NCBI RefSeq assembly: GCF_029873635.1
Contig: NC_080419.1
Span: 71,857,097 to 71,921,096, forward strand
Source: Malania oleifera
Lineage: Eukaryota; Streptophyta; Magnoliopsida; Santalales; Ximeniaceae
Direction: 5' to 3'
DNA length: 64,000 nucleotides
In this document: in pieces, positions 13,757-26,170 of the stretch
Layout of the letters: every line of letters starts with the position of its first letter
How positions within the stretch are numbered: the first letter of the stretch is position 1
Program-made: the position numbers and the translations under genes
The notes under the pieces: model-generated
The model's database searches: none
What the model was told of the DNA's origin: nothing
What the model saw: the letters and a program-made list of their open reading frames with translations, nothing else

Positions 13757-14043
13757 CTAAAATCAATTCAACACCAATACAAAATTTCTTAAATCATACA
13801 ATCACATAAAGATTTGAACAATATACGCACACATAAAAATAATGTAATGATCGTAGAAGTGTTCTCACATCACTTATAAGGAATCTTCCTTTTTAAAAAG
13901 AAAAACATTTTATTAGTGAATTGTCAGCCCAAGATAATGTCACATCAGTGAGTAAAAAACTGAGAATAATAAAGTATGTATAAAATTGCTCTAATACAGC
14001 AACTGAGACAGTTGACAATTAAGCACTGCATGTAATATTTTAC

Positions 14044-15003
14044 CTTAATTTCTTTGGATTCTGACATTTTTTTCTGTGCCACAACTTTAGCCCCCCTGCC
14101 TTTCGCCTATTGCAACGAAAAAAAATTTACATATACATTAGTACTAAACCTGTAAATTGAATCCTAATCTTCAGCCAGATTAGCAAGTAATTCATGCTAA
14201 CAACATCAAATTCAATTGGTTCATATATAAGCTAGAATCCATTACAATCCATTGAATATAATGAATACACACACAATATACAAGGCCAAACATGACATTT
14301 ACATACAACAATCAGAAGATTGCTTTCTCCTTGTACAGCATTAATGTGAGAATGACAATTAAACCTAAACTACATATTGACATAAGCATACATGGAGGTA
14401 ATTTCAGAAGTTACACCTCAACTACATACGCACCATGTGACTGTGAACCCACAAGTCATATGTAGATCTATTTGTAATACTAATACACTTGATCCAACCA
14501 TATGAACACTCAATCTCCGCATCCCAGCAGTCAGCTGCATAGTGTGCCAACTCCTCAACAAGACGTTGCCGGAAACGTAACCTCACTTCTTTTATACCCA
14601 GGTGCGTAAGGAAGAGATATACCCTTCCAATGAAATACCAAGCATTTCATCGTCTATTATTCCCTGGCCAACACAGTCAAATTAGTTCAATGGTCAAGGA
14701 TATGCATGTGTGGATGATAAATCATTTGAGCCATCTCTCTCTCTCTCCACGTGTGTGTATGCGTGCATTTCAGTCCACATAATTATGATTATGATACAAC
14801 AGAACTAACCATTGCAACTGCTTTGCTAAGTGGGAGTCTCTTGCAGGATGTCCAGACTTTTGCTCATGTCCAGAGAGAATCAGGAATTCCAAGTTCGTGA
14901 CTACCGAAAATTTTGGATGAGATTTGTCTTCAGGATCAACAAAGTGCTCAATCTCTGCCATTGTGAACTCACGTTCTCTCAAAATGCCATGGTGAGGGAA
15001 TAT
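14044..15003 (-). pseudogene. GlyRS pseudogene middle exons with two frameshifts
   Basis: 15003-14810 encodes GILREREFTMAEIEHFVDPE and DKSHPKFS. It then loses one base after SGHPA, so that KRLPLSKAVAM lies in another frame. 14663-14434 encodes GIIDDEMLG, loses one T, then gives YFIGRVYLFLTHLGI and LAHYAADCWDAEIECSYGW. 14106-14044 encodes the poorly conserved AKGRGAKVVAQKKMSESKEI. Splice borders are GT-AG throughout. Confidence 0.85.
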
Positions 15004-18000
15004 CTAAAAAAAAAATTAACAATGTCACTATCTCAGAGTCAAGTTCCATTCTTTGGATTACAAAAGGCGTGATTGTAAACTATCCCAAGGAATAAAAAGG
15101 TATTAGTTTCCCCATTTAGAAGTCAATTATGACATGAGGAAATAACAAATCACAAAGGCCCCATGGTGACCTCAACAAAGCGTTTCAAGTTAGGTTACAG
15201 GATTTTGAAGACTGTAATCTCCAAAATAATAGATATGTACATTAGGAAACATGCAACATACACGCCTGCAATTCAAGATTATCCCAAAACATATACACGA
15301 TAATGTCCCTTGTTTTATTATTATTACTACATATATAAAATTATTATTATCATTATCAGTTTAGGGGTACTACAGGCAGAAAGAGTAGGACACTTGTTAT
15401 GGGTAGCATCATAGTATTGTATTCCCAAAAATTATAATAAATGCATCAAATTAAAATATTTGTGACATACAGTAATGCTATTTTTGACCCTACGGAGCTA
15501 GTCAATTACACATTGATTAAATGGCTCACAAATGCCTAGGGTAGCTTCAATGAGTCAATTATAGCACACAATAGAATCAGAACCAAAGATCAACGCTTCA
15601 AAAATCACTTATCCTTAGTTTTAGTTTTTTCCCACCAATGCTTCGAAAGTAACTTATCCTTAGTTTTAGTTTTTCCCCATGGTCAAATTACATTGCACCT
15701 TTCTAGCAGTCATGCATACGCAAAGCAATGTTTTTTAAAAGGCAAAGGCTTAATGTGAGGTGTTCCAACCCTAAGAGGCAAGGTGTAAGCCTTAAGGCAT
15801 AGGGGCATAAGCCTTTTGAGAATTTTATTTTTAGATAAAAATATGTAAATACATTTCATATATTTTTAAAATAGAAGAAAATTTAAGCGACTCACAGATA
15901 TAATGTAAAAATAAATAAATATAATGTGCAAACTATTGCCAGCAATTCATAATAAATTTAACTTGAATTCATTACGTAAATCATGACAAGAATTAGTTAT
16001 AAACATACAACTGAAAAATACCTTAGGAGTCCTGCGTCGCCTTTGGGAACCTCTTTGACACTTAAATCAATGGTGGTTGTGCAAGAGCTTTGAGCACGAC
16101 AGTCTTACTAAATTGAACCTCTTGGAGCAAAATGGAAGAACAGACTCTGTGGGAAATGGCTCCTGCTAGGGTTTCAAAGCACCATCGATCTTTTGTGCTG
16201 CTTGAAGCTCTATGCTAGGGTTTGAAGCTCCTTTTTGTCCTGACAATCTCTTTCTTTGTGAAGTTTCTCAGGCTCATGACCCTTAGTTTCTTCTGGTAGG
16301 TACCTATTGCATTGATGGTTCTCCTTGTGACTAGACCTCTCGAGAAAATGATTCTCCTCGTTGACGATTCTCTGTGTTGTCTCCATCGTGGCAGCTTGCT
16401 ACCAAAGAAGCCCTATCTGGACGAGACTTTGACCTTCCCTTTCTGTGCTTCTGGCCTCGTTGTTTCTCTTTTGACTCCTACCGCTATAGCTTCTTTTCAC
16501 TTCCAGAACATCATCTGGCAAATCCTCCTTGGCTATCAGAGCCTAGTTAACTTACACCAGTATGCTTGTTTTTTTTTTTTCCCCTCGCTTTTGGGAAAGC
16601 TTTTGAGTAACTCTTCGCTGGTTTCCAGAATACACTCAAGCCATTTCGATAGAACCTCTGACAGTTTCTTTTGATTTTCCTTTGACCATAAGCGATCTTC
16701 TGTTATGGTATTTCTATCATTATTGATAGGAAAGTGTTCTCCTTTGAATGGGTCACCAATTTGCATGCGCTCACTATTGGGGAAAGATCTGGAGCTAGAG
16801 TATTTTGATGCACATTGTTGGCAGATGAAATCAAGTGAGCTCCACCAATTCAGCAAATTCTGATCACAAAATTCTCATCATCCTCAGGTAAAAACAATGA
16901 GAAAGCTAGGAGGATCACTAAGTATGCTCCCGATATCAAATGAATTTGAACGCTTGATTGTCATGGCGAAATTTTTTTATTCCAGGGTAGATTCTCCCTG
17001 AGAACTCAAGAGGCTAAGGAGGATTGCAGTTGGTGGTCTTCTTGCAAATCTTTGTTATAAGGCGAAGGAAAAATAGATAAACAGTCACAGCAGAATCTAG
17101 GTCTCTCTTGAAAGAACTGCAGATCAAGAGACACAGTGAAAAAGTATAGTAACCCTGAGTTTAATGGGGTTCACAAGTGACTGCAGCTTTGCAAAGATGG
17201 TAAAGTATGAAGGTTATGGGGATCAAAGCTGGAAAATTTTCGATAAAACTAGCCAGAAAACTCAAAACGGCAAATCGCCAAAAATGGAAAGAGGAAATCT
17301 GGGAGGGACTGATTCTCAAACTTCTATCAGAACTAAATCTGGTTCAAATTCTAAATTTTATTCTCTCTTAAAAATGGGCTGAAACTCATTGATATGGAGA
17401 ATAATTTTTACACCACACGGTTTCAGCCAGGGGACAAATGTTGGAAACCAGTTTACTCATTAGGCCCAAGGTAGGGCAAATGGGCTGGTCTAGCTTGAAT
17501 AGGGAAAGAAATGCCCACATTTTTTTAAAACTTGAGCCTGAAGGGAATTCTTATTACGATGGGGGCCTGGATGTGAACAATAAAGGGTTTTCGAGGGCAG
17601 TAACAGAAGCGAAGTTGGAGCAGTATTTGATTTTGAACAAGGATAACAATCAACTTTCACCAATTGTAGAAGATCCACAGGTTCTGCAAATGCAGAAGTC
17701 CAGGAAAGGTGTCGCATTTCATGCACCTAATCAGATCTGCCAGTAGTGTATCGTGGATACAGCAGAATTTTCAGAGAAATTGTCATGTGAAAAATATACA
17801 AGGCAGGCTGGATATGCAAAAAATATTATGGAAACTGAAGTAATAAACAGCGAGAACTCGAGTAGGGCTTTGGATATGAAAAATATAGATTCTTATAAGC
17901 AAGGAAGCAGCCACAGGGTGTTGTTGGATAACCAACAAATGGATCATAAATCTGGCTAGGATAACAAAATGGAAGACTAGTATGGAGACAACAATAATCT

Positions 18001-18714
18001 GCTACTGGAACAGATTTGGGAAAATGAAGACGTGGGCATTCCTACGTCTCAGCTCCAACAAATTCCCCGGCTGGAAAGATGAGTGTTATTCTCTGAAAGA
18101 TACAGTTAATTCAGTGCATGCTGAAAATTCAAAGAACTATTTGAGCAAGTGTCAAACTGCTAACTCTACACAAACAATCGAAGGTGGCAGTGACTCATGT
18201 CAAGTCATCTTATTCTGATCAATTTGGTAACTTTCTTTCGAGTTTTTCCATAGGTTCAAAAAATCTTTTTGCTGAGAAAGCTTTGGTTGCTGATAATCTC
18301 TGGAGGAAATCTTCGTGTTCTTCTCCTCCTCTCAATCTTCATTCTGGGTTTTGTGAGTTTTCATGCTCATAATGAGTCATTTATTTCTGGCAAAGGCATC
18401 CTATCTATGCCTGGACTGATCTAATTGAAACAAATTATCTTTCTTGTCAAAGAGATTTAGATCCTGTAGGAGGGGAGGTGAAAGGGATGCCGGAACCCAC
18501 AGGACCTTTTAAGATAAATTGGGATTTTAAATTTAGTAGTATCTGGGATTTTAAATTTAGAGACTGGGTGTGGTTCACGTCTACTGGCTCCTCAGAGGGC
18601 ATAGTTATTATTTGGTATACCAGACCTGCTAGCAAATTGGATGTTCTCACTGGTTTTTTTCCTATTGTCTGTTCACTTAGAAGTCATAAGTAAGGGGCCA
18701 ATGATCATTTACCT

Positions 18715-19080
18715 CAATTTATAGTCCCAATGATCCTCAGATGAGAAGTATTTTTTTGGAAGAGTTAGCTGTGGTCCATAGCATGTGTTCCCCTAATTGT
18801 TGTTTGGCAGGATATTTTAATGTCATTCGAGCAGGAGGGGTTTTGATATATTTATTAGGAATTTTGAATTAAGGGATTGCTCTTTCAAATGCTCTTTTTA
18901 CTTGATTCGCCGATGGCTCTAGATCTATAGCTACTAGGATTGATAAGTTCCTGTTTACTACAGATTGGGAAGATGCTTTTCCTACTCTTACTCAAGAAGT
19001 ACTCCCTCCCTAGGGTTCTTTTTTACCATTGTCCCTTGATTCTTGAATATAATCCTGTTAAATGAGGCCTAACTGCGTTT
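18715..19080 (+). pseudogene. L1 endonuclease domain remnant
   Basis: Frames pieced together read YSPNDPQMRS, LAGYFNVIRAGG (normally GGDFNVIR), then SNALFT-FADGSRSIATRID and KFLFTTDWEDAFPTLTQEVL. This matches the apurinic-like endonuclease of plant L1 ORF2. The usual GGDFN catalytic segment is altered to AGYFN and the frame is broken several times. Confidence 0.75.
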
Positions 19081-19815
19081 AGATTTGAAACATGTGGCTT
19101 ACTCATACTGATTTTCGGAGTTTGATTAGGAGTAGGTGGGGCAGTACACTGTGGAAGGATGGAAAGGATATTGCTTTATGAAACAACTGAAGTATTTGAA
19201 AGAGAAACTGAAAATTTGGAATGTTGAGACCTTCGATGATGTTAGATTTAGGAAAAAGAATATTCTCGAGGAATTGGGGGCAATTGATAGACTGGCTGAG
19301 TAGGGTCTCATTTCAGAAGACATTGCTGGAAGACATATCCAGTTGTCCAATGAGTTTGAGCAGGTTGTTTTCAGGGAATAGATGAGCTGGAGGAAAAAAT
19401 CTAGGATGAATTTGGTCAGGAGCAGGGATTTCAATTCTAGACTGTTCCATAGGGAGGCTAATGGCAAGAGAAGAAAGAATTTTATTAAAGGGCTTGAGGA
19501 TGATAGAGAAGAGGTTATTAGGGATCTGAATCATACTGTGGGTCTGATTACTGTTTTTCTAGGAATCTCTTTTCAGAGGAGGATAAAGGGAGAGTTATGG
19601 TCGAGGGGTTGGACTGGCATCCTATATATAAAGCAACCTGGCTAGAGAAACCACAGGAAGAAGAGATTAAAATTTTGGTTTTTGAAATGAATAGAGAGAA
19701 GCCACCAAACTGGATGGTTTATTATGGCTTTCTTCAGGATTGTTGAGATATCTTGAAGGGAGACCTGCTCAAAGTTTTTCTTGAATTTTTTGATAACGGG
19801 GTAATTATAAGGAGC

Positions 19816-19832
19816 ATCAATTCTACCTTACC
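19816..19832 (+). repeat. Target-site duplication of RTE copy 1, left
   Basis: ATCAATTCTACCTTACC. The partner at 22930-22946 differs at one base. Together they define where the RTE entered the L1 sequence. Confidence 0.8.
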
Positions 19833-22800
19833 AAATTATAAGGAGGAGATTGCGTTAGGTAGCTGACAGCCAGCGTAAAATTTGTCAGATCACTATGATA
19901 TGAATCCTTACCGAATATTTGTTAGGGCGTCCCCTATGAGGGTGTAACCAAAAGTGGGTGAGGGTGGATTAGGTCGTCGCCCCGAAGCGACGCACCGTGT
20001 TGGCGCCCAGGTAAGGTGTCAAATATGCGAGGGTTCCTACATCATTCTGAACATGGGCAGGTAAAGACGTTAGTTCAGGAAACTAGGATTAAATTAGCAA
20101 CTTGGAATATAGGGACACTTGCGAATAAAAGCATAGAAATTGTCGACACAATGATCAGAAGAAGAATTAATATAATATGCCTTCAAAAAACTAAGTGGGT
20201 GGGGGGAGAAAGCTAGAGAACTTGATAAATCAGGATTCAAACTATGGTACACTAGAAAAGAAAAACATAAGAATGAAGTAAGAATTATTATAGACAAAAA
20301 CTTAAAAGATAGCGTTGTTGATGTAAATAGAGTAGGCGATAGAATTATAAAAATCAAGATGGTATTAGGACAAGAGATAATAAATATCATTAGTGCTTAT
20401 ACTCCTCAAGTCGGCTTAGCAAAAAATCTTAAGAGACAATTTTGAGAAAATATGGATAGTATTATACAAGACATACTAAGGAGTGAGAAAATATTTATAG
20501 GAGGAGATCTGAATGGACACGTTGGAAGGGATAATAAAAATTATTAGAGGATACATAGAGGATATGGATATGGAGACAAAAATAAGCCTGAGGAGATGAT
20601 CTTTTAGACTTCGCTATGTCATATGATTTTAGTATAATGAATACTAGATTTAAGAAGAGAGAAGAACACTTAATAACCTTTAAAAGTGGACAAAAAAGAA
20701 AACAAATAGATTTTTTTTTAACTAGGAGGGTAGATCGTTTATCATGCAAGGATTGTAAAGTTATTCCAAGTGAAAGTCTAACCACACAACATAAAGTCTT
20801 AGTGTTAGATGTATGTATTAAAAAATGGAAGAAAATGATAAAATAAACCAGTGTAAGAGAACTAGGTGGCGCAACCTAAAAGGAGAAAATATAATAAAAT
20901 TTAAAGATAAAATGATCAAAGATGGGGATTGGACTATAGAGGATGGGATAGATACAAATACTCTTTGGAGTAAATTAGTTAGCTCAATTAAAAAGATAGC
21001 AAAAAAAATTTAAGATGAATCAAGGGGAAGATTCTTGAATAGTAAAGAAAGTTGGTGGTGGGATAAAGATGTGGTATAAAACATGGCAAAAATGTAGACA
21101 CAGTGATAACTTTGAAAAGTATAAGGAGGTGAGAAAAGATGGAAAAAAGACCGTTAGTGAAGTTAAATACAGATCATTTAATAGTTTGTATGACAGATTA
21201 GATACAAAAGAAGGGGAAAGAGATATATTTAAATTTACTAAAGCTAGAGAAAGGAAGAGTAAAGACTTAGGAAATGTAAAATGTATAAAAAGTGAGGATG
21301 ATATTGTCTTAGTTAAGGATGAAGAAATTAATGAAAGATGACGAAGTTACTTAGTAAGTTGTTTAATGAAAATCAAATAGAAGGCTTAAGCTTAAAATTT
21401 TCAAATGAGGAAAAGACTAAAAATATGAGATTTATTCGCAAAATTAGAGTTAACGAAGTTAAATTTGCACTAAAAAAGATGAAAAATGGGAAACCTCCCA
21501 ATTGAAGTTTGGAAATGCTTAAGTGATAACGGAATTATATGGTTAACTAATTTATTTAATACAATTATAAAAACTAAGAAAATGCTAAATAAATTAAGGA
21601 AAAAGCACTTTAATACCCATATACAAAAATAAAGTAGATATTCAAAATTGTAATAACTATCGTTGAATTAAACTTATGAGTCATACAATGAAACTATGGG
21701 AAAGGGTAGTTGAACAAAGATTAAGATTAGAAACGAAGGTCTCAGAAAATCAATTTAGTTTTATGCCTAGGAGATCTACCACAGAAGCTATATATCTTTT
21801 AAGAAGATTAATGGAAAAGTTTAGGGAAGAGAAGAAGAATTTGCATATGATATTTATTGACCTTGAGAAAGCATATGATAGGGATACCTAGGGAAGTTCT
21901 ATGGTGGGTTTTAGAAAAAAAAAAATGTGTATGTAGTAGGTATACTGACATCATTAAGAATATGTACAATGGAGTAATGACTAGTGTAAGAACTATAGAT
22001 AGAGAAACTAAAGAATTTCCAATCACCATAGGTGTACATCAAAAATCTACTTTGAGTCCTCATCATTTTGCTTTAATGATGGACCAACTGACTAAGAGTC
22101 TTCAAAAGGAGGTCCCATGGCGTATGTTGTTTGCAGATGATATTATATTAATTGATGAAACTAGGGATGGAGTAGAGGCTGAGTTAGAATTATGGAGAGA
22201 AGCTTTGAAATCTAGAGGCTTTAGGATAAGTAGAAATAATATGAAATGTAATTTTAGTAATGATAGGAGTAATATTGGAGACAAAGTCAAACCAAATGAT
22301 GAAGAAATAAATAGCACTCGTAGATTCCGATACCTTGGATCTATTTTGCAAGCTGAAAGAGAAATTGAAGATGATGTAATGCATAGAATTAAAGCAGGTT
22401 GGATAAAATGGTTAAGTGCTTCAAGTGTGCTATATGATTGTAGAATATCCTTAAAATTAAAAGAGAAGTTTTATAAGATAGCTATAAGACCAGCTATGTT
22501 ATATGAATCGGAATGTTGGGCGACGAAGAAACATAATATCCAAAAAATAAAAGTTACCGAGATAAGAATACTTAAATGAATGAGTGGTATAACATTGAAA
22601 GATAAATTAAAGAATGAACATATTCACGCTAAGTTAGGTGTAGCTCCTATAAAAGATAAGATAAGGGAGGGATGACTCAAATGGTATGAACACTTGCAAC
22701 ATAGCTCACATAGTGCACCAGTGAGGAAGAGTGAGTTAGTTTCTATAAGGGGCAGTAGAAGGGGTAGGGGTAGACCTAAAATAACTTGAGAGGAGATAGT

Positions 22801-22929
22801 GAGTAAAGATTTAATATCCCTAAATCTGTCAAAAGAAATTGTCCATGATCGCATAAATTGACGAAAAAGGATTCATATAGCCGACCCCAACTAGTGGGAG
22901 TTAAGGCTTTGTTTTGTTGTCGTTTTGTT
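19833..22929 (+). mobile_element. RTE-type LINE copy 1, nested in the L1
   Basis: The element starts with a GC-rich leader (GTTGGCGCCCAG). It carries an endonuclease beginning RIKLATWNIGTLANKS, then reverse transcriptase fragments with ENQFSFMPRRSTTEAIYLLR, FIDLEKAYDR and FADDIILIDETRDGVEAELE, and ends in CCCCAACTAGTGGGAGTTAA with a TTG-rich tail typical of plant RTE elements. It is flanked by ATCAATTCTACCTTACC at 19816-19832 and ATCAATTTTACCTTACC at 22930-22946, a 17-bp target duplication with one mismatch made of L1 sequence. Numerous stops make it inactive. Confidence 0.88.
21676..22579 (+). pseudogene. RTE copy 1 reverse transcriptase remnant
   Basis: Two overlapping open stretches, 21676-21891 and 21857-22579, are parts of one reverse transcriptase separated by a frameshift near the LEKAYDR motif. 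The second holds FADDIILI, the YLGSILQAEREIEDDVMHRI block and the C-terminal AMLYESECWATKKHN segment. The equivalent region of copy 2 reads in a single frame across the first junction. Confidence 0.85.
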
Positions 22930-22946
22930 ATCAATTTTACCTTACC
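22930..22946 (+). repeat. Target-site duplication of RTE copy 1, right
   Basis: ATCAATTTTACCTTACC. It follows the TTG-rich RTE tail and resumes the interrupted L1 reading. Confidence 0.8.
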
Positions 22947-23640
22947 CTAGTGCCTAAAATACAGTTAAAGTCAGAGATTCTAGACCAGTTAGCTTAATCA
23001 CAAGTGTATATAAGATTTTGACAAAGGTGTTATCTAAGAGATTCCACTCTTCTTAGCCAGAGCACTTTTATAGATGATAAACAGATCCTTGATGCTGCTT
23101 TTATAGCTAATGAAATGGTTGAAGATGCTGTCTGTAGGAAAAAGAGGAATCTAGTTCTGAAACTGGACTTTGAAAAAGCCTATGATAGGGTGAACTAGAG
23201 TTTCTTAGACAAGTCTATGCATAGAAAAGGTTTTGGTCTAATGTGGAGAAAATGGATCAGAAGACACTTCTCTTTTGTTGTTTTCTCTGTTTTAGTTATG
23301 GGTGAGGCCAGACCTTGGTTTCATGCATCCAGGAGTCTTAGACAAGGGGATCCCCTCTCGCCTTTTCTCTTTACTATTGCGGTTGATGGTTTGAGCAGAA
23401 TGATTGAGCAAGGAGTTGATAGAGGGCCAGTGGAGGGGATTAAGGTAGGAAATGAGGAATGTGTCATTTCACGTCTCCAATTTGTAGATGATACTATTCT
23501 CTTCCTCACAGATTAAATGGGTTGTTTTCCTAATTTGCTAACAATCCTTTAGGTCTTTGAGAAAGCTTTTGGTTTGAAGATTAGCTTTTCCAAGAGTGCT
23601 ATGGTGGGCCTTGCATTAATGTTTACCCTTTTATTAGGCT
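22947..23640 (+). pseudogene. L1 reverse transcriptase remnant
   Basis: Follows directly after the nested RTE insertion. Readable blocks are KKRNLVLKLDFEKAYDRVN, the open stretch 23217-23516 with RQGDPLSPFLF, AVDGLSRMIEQGVDRG and LQFVDDTILFLTD, then GLKISFSKSAMVG. The catalytic box is FVDD where plant L1 usually has FADD. Stops flank each block. Confidence 0.85.
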
Positions 23641-24479
23641 GGTGGGCTGTGCAGTCTGGATTGGCTAATTATATATCTAGGTGTTCCCTTAGGTGGTAAT
23701 CCTAATGCGGATTCTTTCGGGGATTGTTTTTGAGAAAGTGGCTAGGAAACTAGATGGGTGGAAAGGAGAAATTTTCACCTTAGGGGGCCAGATTACTCTT
23801 ATCCATGCATTCTTTCTACCACTTTATTGCATATCTTCCTCTTTTTATAATTCCTGAGTGGCATGCAGGCTTGAGAAATTAGTGAGGAATTTCTTGTGGT
23901 AGAGTGGGAGAGAGAGTCAACGAGATCACCTTGTAGGTTGGGAGACTGTGCAGGTCTAAAAGAGAGGGAGGCCTGGCTCTTGGTAATTTGGTGTCCAAAA
24001 ACATTTACTTGGTGGGGAAATGGTTATGGCGCTTTCCTTTAGAATCTAATATTCGTTGGCATAAGGTAATTCATAGTAAAATATGGTCTATTACAAAATG
24101 GGTGGGATTCTAAACTTGGGGTTAATATTACTCAAGCGAGTCCTTAGAAGTTTATATGTCAGGTTATTTATTTCTTAAAATCCACTACATGATGGGTAAC
24201 GGGGAGCAAATTCGTTTCCAAGAGGACCTTTGGATTTGGGAGATGCCGTTGGCTATTGCTTTTTCCTATCTTTATTGAGTCTCTATTCTTCATGATACCC
24301 CTATTCTGATTTTTTTCTTCTGCAAGGGGATAGTCTCTCTTGGAATTTCCATTCTGGGAGAAATCTCAATAATAGAGAGATTGATGAGTTGGCACTTTTA
24401 ACTAGTTTGCTTGATTCTATTCATGTTAATTTGGGGAATGATAAAAGGGTTTGGAGCTAGGACACTTCAAGAGATTTCT

Positions 24480-25084
24480 CTTTTAAATCTTTTTTCTCTT
24501 ATTTGACTCACAAGCCTAATGACTATCTTTTTGGTTTGTACTCCTTGATTTGGAAAGCTAAAGCTCCCTCAAAAATAAAAGCACTTATTTGGACTGCAGT
24601 ATTTGATAGAGTTAATACTAATGATGTGCTTCAGAAGAGAAGGCCTAATAAGGCCCTATCACAGGATGTCTGTGTCCTTTGTTGGAGTAATGGAGAGACT
24701 TGCTCACATTTTTTTCTTCATTGCCCCTTGGGTGTATGGAATAAAATATTTTGTATATTTGGTGGACTGAATTTGTCCCTCCACTTTGAAGGCATTTTTC
24801 TCTTATCACTTTTGGAGGTTTCAGCAAAGGAAAGGATAGGAAAGCCTTGCAGAGATGCACTATTATGGTTGTTATTTGGCGTGTTTGGTTGGAGAGAAAC
24901 GCATGAATTTTCAAAGGGATGGCCACAGCTAATAATTTGGTTTGGAGTAAAGCAGTTTATTTTGTGCCTTTGTGGGTGTCTGCTAATGGCTGTTTTCATC
25001 ATGCTTCTATGGGAGACTTGCAGCAGGATTGGTAGGATCTGCTTCATTGACTTGGTTTTCAGATATGATGATCTACTTGTGTAA
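24480..25084 (+). pseudogene. L1 ORF2 C-terminus with zf-RVT zinc finger
   Basis: The open stretch from 24503 reads SLIWKAKAPSKIKALIWTAV, LQKRRPNKALSQDVCVLCW and NGETCSHFFLHCPLGVWNKI. The spacing C-x2-C then H-x3-C is the zinc-binding module of plant LINE reverse transcriptases. The frame remains open to 25084, unusually long for this otherwise broken element. Confidence 0.85.
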
Positions 25085-25725
25085 TTTTTATTTTTTTTTG
25101 TGTTAAAGAAAGGATATCTTATGCTCTCAGTTCATTATTTCTTTTCCACTTTTTTTATTTTGTTATAAATTCTTATCTCTTCTAATAAATTTCATTGTTT
25201 ATCAAAAAAGGGGAAAAAAAAAAAAACAACATTTCAATGTTCATATTGTTTTCAAGACAGCTCTCAATTATTTTGGAAAGGTTGAGGTTCAAGTTTTAGA
25301 AATCAACTCATATTATGACATTCTTTTTATAAAAAATGGAGTAAAAATTTTCTAATCAAATCTAACTTGAGAATCACACACCCAAAACACATAAGCCTCA
25401 AAGGAATTTTAGGCATGCCAAGCCATGAAGCAAGCCTCCATTGAGCCTTTTAAAACATTGGGGTGAATTAATATATATCATAGATTAAAAAAACAAAACA
25501 AAAAATTTTCTGTTAAGAAGCAACAGGGAGACCCTTGTTCAGTCATTAATTTTAGAAATGTTATTATATTTAATGTACTTGCTACGTTAAATACTTAAAA
25601 TGTAATGACTTTTATAATACTAAATAAATAATATTTTCTGCATAATTAATTAGAAACAATAAGAAATTAAGTATGAACATGCAAGCAAACAAATTAACAA
25701 AAGAGTTGAAAGAATTTGTATCTAC

Positions 25726-25843
25726 CTCATTCCGAAATGCCCGACCAACTTGTGCAACAGCAAAAGGGAGCTTATTCCCATTATAGTAATACAGTTCTCC
25801 GAAATTTAAAAATATGCCTTGTGCTGTTTCAGGTCACAAGTAC
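25726..25843 (-). pseudogene. GlyRS pseudogene exon with motif 2 and a TGA stop
   Basis: A 118-base exon with clean AG and GT borders encodes [25 protein letters not shown] and [17 protein letters not shown]. In known GlyRS proteins the residue before PETAQG is Arg, so the TGA at 25834-25836 is most simply a CGA to TGA transition. The Copia left LTR starts only 139 bases upstream, so its insertion spared this splice acceptor. Confidence 0.9.
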
Positions 25844-25981
25844 CTGCATCAATCAAGATGCAAAATAAACGTACAATAATATCCAATAAATTAAAATAGA
25901 AAATTCAATCAAGAAGGTTCATAAATTTAACTGTTTCAAGATTTGTGATAAAAACATCTGTCAATATAATTTTAATGTTAA

Positions 25982-26156
25982 TGTTAATGGTTATTTAGTC
26001 ATTAGCATTATTATTATTATTGTGTTTGAGTTATGTTGATAAGTGAGAGTTAGTAAGGGTAATATGGCCATTAGAATTGTACTTTGACATATATTATAAA
26101 TAGAGGATAGACCTATCATTGAAGTTAGGTCATCCATTTTACCCAATTATTCAACA
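25982..26156 (+). repeat. Copia left LTR
   Basis: Begins TGTTAATGGTTATTTAGTC and ends ATTCAACA. It matches, with small indels, the right LTR pieces 43593-43695 and 46787-46856. Confidence 0.85.
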
Positions 26157-26170
26157 TGGTATCAAAGCAA
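26157..26170 (+). promoter_or_regulatory. Copia primer-binding site
   Basis: TGGTATCAAAGCAA directly after the LTR. It is one base away from the common plant Copia primer-binding site TGGTATCAGAGC, complementary to the 3' end of initiator tRNA-Met. Confidence 0.85.

Larger units (their letters stand above)
16030..25226 (+). mobile_element. L1-type LINE, degenerate, 3' A tail
   Basis: A plus-strand non-LTR retrotransposon relic, interrupted by an RTE LINE at 19833-22929. In order it holds a decayed ORF1 region (about 16.3-18.4 kb), an endonuclease remnant with YFNVIRAGG and GSRSIATRIDKFLFTTDW, the reverse transcriptase with LKLDFEKAYDRVN, RQGDPLSPFLFTIAVDGLSR and FVDDTILF, and a C-terminal zf-RVT zinc finger near 24500-24740. 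It ends in an A-rich tail at 25214-25226. There are many stops and frameshifts, so it is dead. The 5' end near 16.0 kb is an estimate. It lies in a GlyRS intron in the opposite orientation. Confidence 0.85.
15726..25460. mobile_element. Candidate TIR element split by the L1 LINE
   Basis: CAATGTTTTTTAAAAGGC at 15726 is the inverse of GCCTTTTAAAACATTG at 25445-25460. Inside these ends the L1 LINE occupies most of the space, so the two pieces could be the broken halves of a small non-autonomous element of hAT-like appearance. The left piece has internal repeats of AAGGC words, and the right piece has similar AAGCCTC words. No matching 8-bp duplication flanks the ends, so this is tentative. Confidence 0.3.

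Noticed and set aside
16312..16674. 120-codon plus-strand ORF
   Set aside because: No domain recognised. It overlaps an equally long minus-strand ORF and lies in the decayed 5' part of the L1 LINE.
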